A DNA stretch of 6,277 nucleotides. Source: Actinobacteria bacterium ATB1. Its GTDB lineage: Bacteria > Actinomycetota > Acidimicrobiia > UBA2766. The position numbers were made by a program, and so were the translations under genes. The stretch covers positions 12,785 through 19,061 of the forward strand of contig QWHP01000036.1 of NCBI GenBank assembly GCA_021404985.1. Reading direction: 5' to 3'. The first letter of the stretch is position 1; every line of letters starts with the position of its first letter. Below the pieces are notes generated by a model. It was not told the origin of the DNA, did no database searches, and saw only the letters and a list, made by a program, of their open reading frames with translations. Below are positions 4,624 through 6,277 of the stretch, piece by piece.

Positions 4624-5502
4624 GCTCTCCTTGACCTTCCAGACGACGTGCTCGGCGAATGCCCGTGCGAGGTCGATCTTCTCCTGCAGCGTCTGGGTGT
4701 CGGGCTCGGTCGTATACGGGTTGCGGAACCCGACGATGACATCCGTGATTCCGCGTTCCTCGAGTCGTTTGCAGCCGTCTGGACTGAAGCCGTCCCCGTG
4801 GATCACGTGGATCTCGAACGGTTGGTCCGCCCGGCCGTAGTCCTCGCGTAGCTCCGCGATGCGTTCCAGGCAGTCGTCGAGCTCACCGGGATCGCCTCCG
4901 GCGTGCATCCAGCCGTCAGCGAGACGTGCGGCTCTGTGCAGCGCAGCATCTGCATGGCCTCCGACGAGGATCGGTACCGGCTCGGCCGGGACGGGACACA
5001 TCTTGATCGCGGGCACGTCGTAGAACTCACCGTGGTACTCGAACCAGTCTCCGGTTCCCAGACCACGCAAGATCTCGATCATCTCGTCCATCCGGCGGCC
5101 GCGGCGGCGCCATTCCTGTCCCGTAGCGGTGTAGTCCTCGGGCCAGGGGCTCAGGCCGACACCGAGCGCGAGTCGACCCCCGGTGAGGACTGCGACCGAC
5201 GTGGCCTCCTTTGCGACTATCACCGGGAGGCGGACAGGCAGCTTGAGAACGAAGGTGGTGAAGCGCAGCCTTTCCGTGACGGCTCCCAGAGCTGCTGCGA
5301 GAGTGAAGGGCTCGACCATCGGCTTGTCCTCGAGGAACTCCCGGGTACCGTCCTCCGTGTAGGGGTAGAGCGTGTCTGACTCTCGCGGGTAGATGATGCT
5401 GTCGGGTACGACGAAGGAGTCGTAGCCCGCGTCCTCGATGGCCTGTGCGAGCGGCACGTAGAAGGACGGGTCGATCATCGCGTCCGCATAGCTGAACCTC
5501 AC
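4621..5502 (-). CDS. Luciferase-like (LLM) F420/flavin-dependent oxidoreductase
   Basis: A 293-residue protein of the bacterial luciferase-like TIM-barrel superfamily, of the kind that in Actinobacteria mostly uses coenzyme F420. The marks are an opening strand RFSYADAMID (2-11) and AIEDAGYDSFVVPDS (21-35). ALGAVTERLRFTTFVLKLPVR (71-91), near-universal in the family, is followed by P93 and AKEATSVAVLTGGRLALGVGLS (97-118). YHGEFYDVP (156-164) and PVPILVGGHADAALHRAARLADGW (175-198, the phosphate-binding region) complete the set. The substrate cannot be told. The frame is open up to 5604, but the GTG at 5502 is chosen because AAGGAG (complement of 5510-5515) lies 7 nt before it and the family begins there. 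It follows the alcohol dehydrogenase by 49 nt on the same strand, so the two may act on the same alcohol/aldehyde pathway. Confidence 0.9.
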   Translation of the reverse strand: MRFSYADAMIDPSFYVPLAQAIEDAGYDSFVVPDSIIYPRESDTLYPYTEDGTREFLEDKPMVEPFTLAAALGAVTERLRFTTFVLKLPVRLPVIVAKEATSVAVLTGGRLALGVGLSPWPEDYTATGQEWRRRGRRMDEMIEILRGLGTGDWFEYHGEFYDVPAIKMCPVPAEPVPILVGGHADAALHRAARLADGWMHAGGDPGELDDCLERIAELREDYGRADQPFEIHVIHGDGFSPDGCKRLEERGITDVIVGFRNPYTTEPDTQTLQEKIDLARAFAEHVVWKVKES

Positions 5503-5509
5503 TGCCGGG

Positions 5510-5515
5510 CTCCTT
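5510..5515 (-). promoter_or_regulatory. Ribosome binding site (AAGGAG) fixing a GTG start at 5502
   Basis: On the - strand AAGGAG lies 7 nt before GTG (5502-5500). The longer open frame to 5604 has no family-like residues in its first 34 codons. Confidence 0.7.
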
Positions 5516-5551
5516 CCTCGATCGACAACCGGGCCGAGTCGTCGGCCGCCG

Positions 5552-6277
5552 TCACGAGATCTCCAGTACGGTCCTGATGCCGCGTGCGTTGCGGAGATCC
5601 TCACAGGCCTCGTTGATCTCGTCGAGAGGTCGCACTGACGTGACGAGGCTCTCGAGATCGAGGCGCCCGGACCGCCACAGGGACAGGAAACGTGGGATGT
5701 CCCGAAGCGAGTTGCAGCTACCGAGACACGTCCCGAGGATTCGCTTCTCCTGCAACATGACCAGCGCCGGGATGTCGATCGTCACCGTCTGGCCGATCGG
5801 GATCGCGCCCACCATGACTGCGGCTCCGCCAGGGCGAATCGCGCCGATGGCCGCGCCGACCAGTGCTGCACTCCCGACTGCGTCGAAGGCATAGTCGACA
5901 CCGACACCGGTGAGGGAGATGCAGGCTCCTATGACGTCCTCGGAGGTCGGGTCGAGGGCATCCGTGGCACCGAGACGCAGGGCGGTCTCGCGCCTGTCCT
6001 TGTCCGGATCTGACACGATGATCCTCGATGCGCCGGCCACCCTGGCACCCTGCACCGTGGACAGTCCGACCCCACCGAGCCCCATCACGAGAACCGTGGA
6101 TCCCTCCTTCACCTCCGCGGTGTTGAGGACCACGCCGACGCCCGTCTGAACCGCGCAACCGAGCAGGCACGCGATCTGAAGCGGGATGTCGGGGTCGATG
6201 CGGACGGCGCCGGTCTCCTGGATCACGACGTTCTCGGCGAACCCGGCGAGCCCGAGACCGCGGTGCACGACTTCTCC
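5552..6277 (-). CDS. Zinc-type alcohol dehydrogenase (MDR superfamily), N-terminus cut by window end
   Basis: The frame runs off the right edge; 241 residues of the C-terminal two-thirds are visible. It belongs to the medium-chain dehydrogenase/reductases, which oxidise alcohols or reduce aldehydes with a nicotinamide cofactor. The marks are GFAENVVI (12-19, numbering from the window edge), LLGCAVQTGVG (38-48) with Cys41 at the place of the third catalytic zinc ligand of horse liver ADH, the dinucleotide loop GLGGVG (66-71), and Asp90 at the end of the second strand (IIVSD), favouring NAD over NADP. DYAFDAVGS (128-136) and the C-terminal pair SVRPLDEINEACEDL and GIRTVLEI complete the fold. 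The first two zinc ligands and the structural zinc lobe lie outside the window. It is upstream of, and probably co-transcribed with, the luciferase-like gene. Confidence 0.92.
   Translation of the reverse strand, partial: GEVVHRGLGLAGFAENVVIQETGAVRIDPDIPLQIACLLGCAVQTGVGVVLNTAEVKEGSTVLVMGLGGVGLSTVQGARVAGASRIIVSDPDKDRRETALRLGATDALDPTSEDVIGACISLTGVGVDYAFDAVGSAALVGAAIGAIRPGGAAVMVGAIPIGQTVTIDIPALVMLQEKRILGTCLGSCNSLRDIPRFLSLWRSGRLDLESLVTSVRPLDEINEACEDLRNARGIRTVLEIS

Noticed and set aside
4903..5379. 158-residue + strand frame opposite the luciferase-like gene
   Set aside because: Antisense shadow of a well-marked gene, without domain pattern.

Overview
This is a high-GC window whose style fits an actinobacterial lineage, perhaps Acidimicrobiia or Thermoleophilia from a metagenome. 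The reasons are C/G-ending codons, GTG starts, TAnnnT-type -10 elements placed directly before start codons (leaderless genes), and an F420-type luciferase-like oxidoreductase. This placement is inference; there is no rRNA or tRNA here.

Left part (1-2704, + strand): the C-terminal end of a winged-helix-like protein, then a probable two-gene unit. A Sir2 NAD-dependent protein deacylase overlaps by ATGA with an ABC1/AarF/UbiB-type atypical kinase. A credible promoter sits in the 72-nt gap before the sirtuin.

Middle (2624-4607): a TetR-type regulator on the - strand overlaps the 3' end of the kinase gene tail-to-tail by 81 nt. It is divergent from a rhodanese-MoeB-like sulfur-carrier activating gene. 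The 129-nt divergent region holds a strong -10 for the regulator inside a 5-7-5 inverted repeat (a possible operator), a -10 for the sulfur gene, and a leader that could hide its ribosome binding site.

The most unusual feature is in the sulfur gene. The rhodanese domain starts normally, but from about 3530 to 3595 its centre is replaced by a lower-GC stretch encoding a recognisable Mur ligase (MurC-type) segment. A one-base frameshift and a TAA stop follow. The rest of the rhodanese, with its catalytic Cys loop, lies in the next frame, outside both intact ORFs, and continues without a stop into a complete MoeB/ThiF domain. It is either a real microhomology-driven replacement that inactivated the rhodanese half, or an assembly chimera.

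Right part (4621-6277, - strand): a zinc-type alcohol dehydrogenase, cut by the window end, is followed after 49 nt by a luciferase-like F420/flavin monooxygenase-family protein. They are probably one operon, convergent with the MoeB gene across 13 nt. No mobile element, CRISPR array, phage gene or RNA gene was seen. No stretch over 300 bases lacks a gene; the longest gap is 3266-3394.
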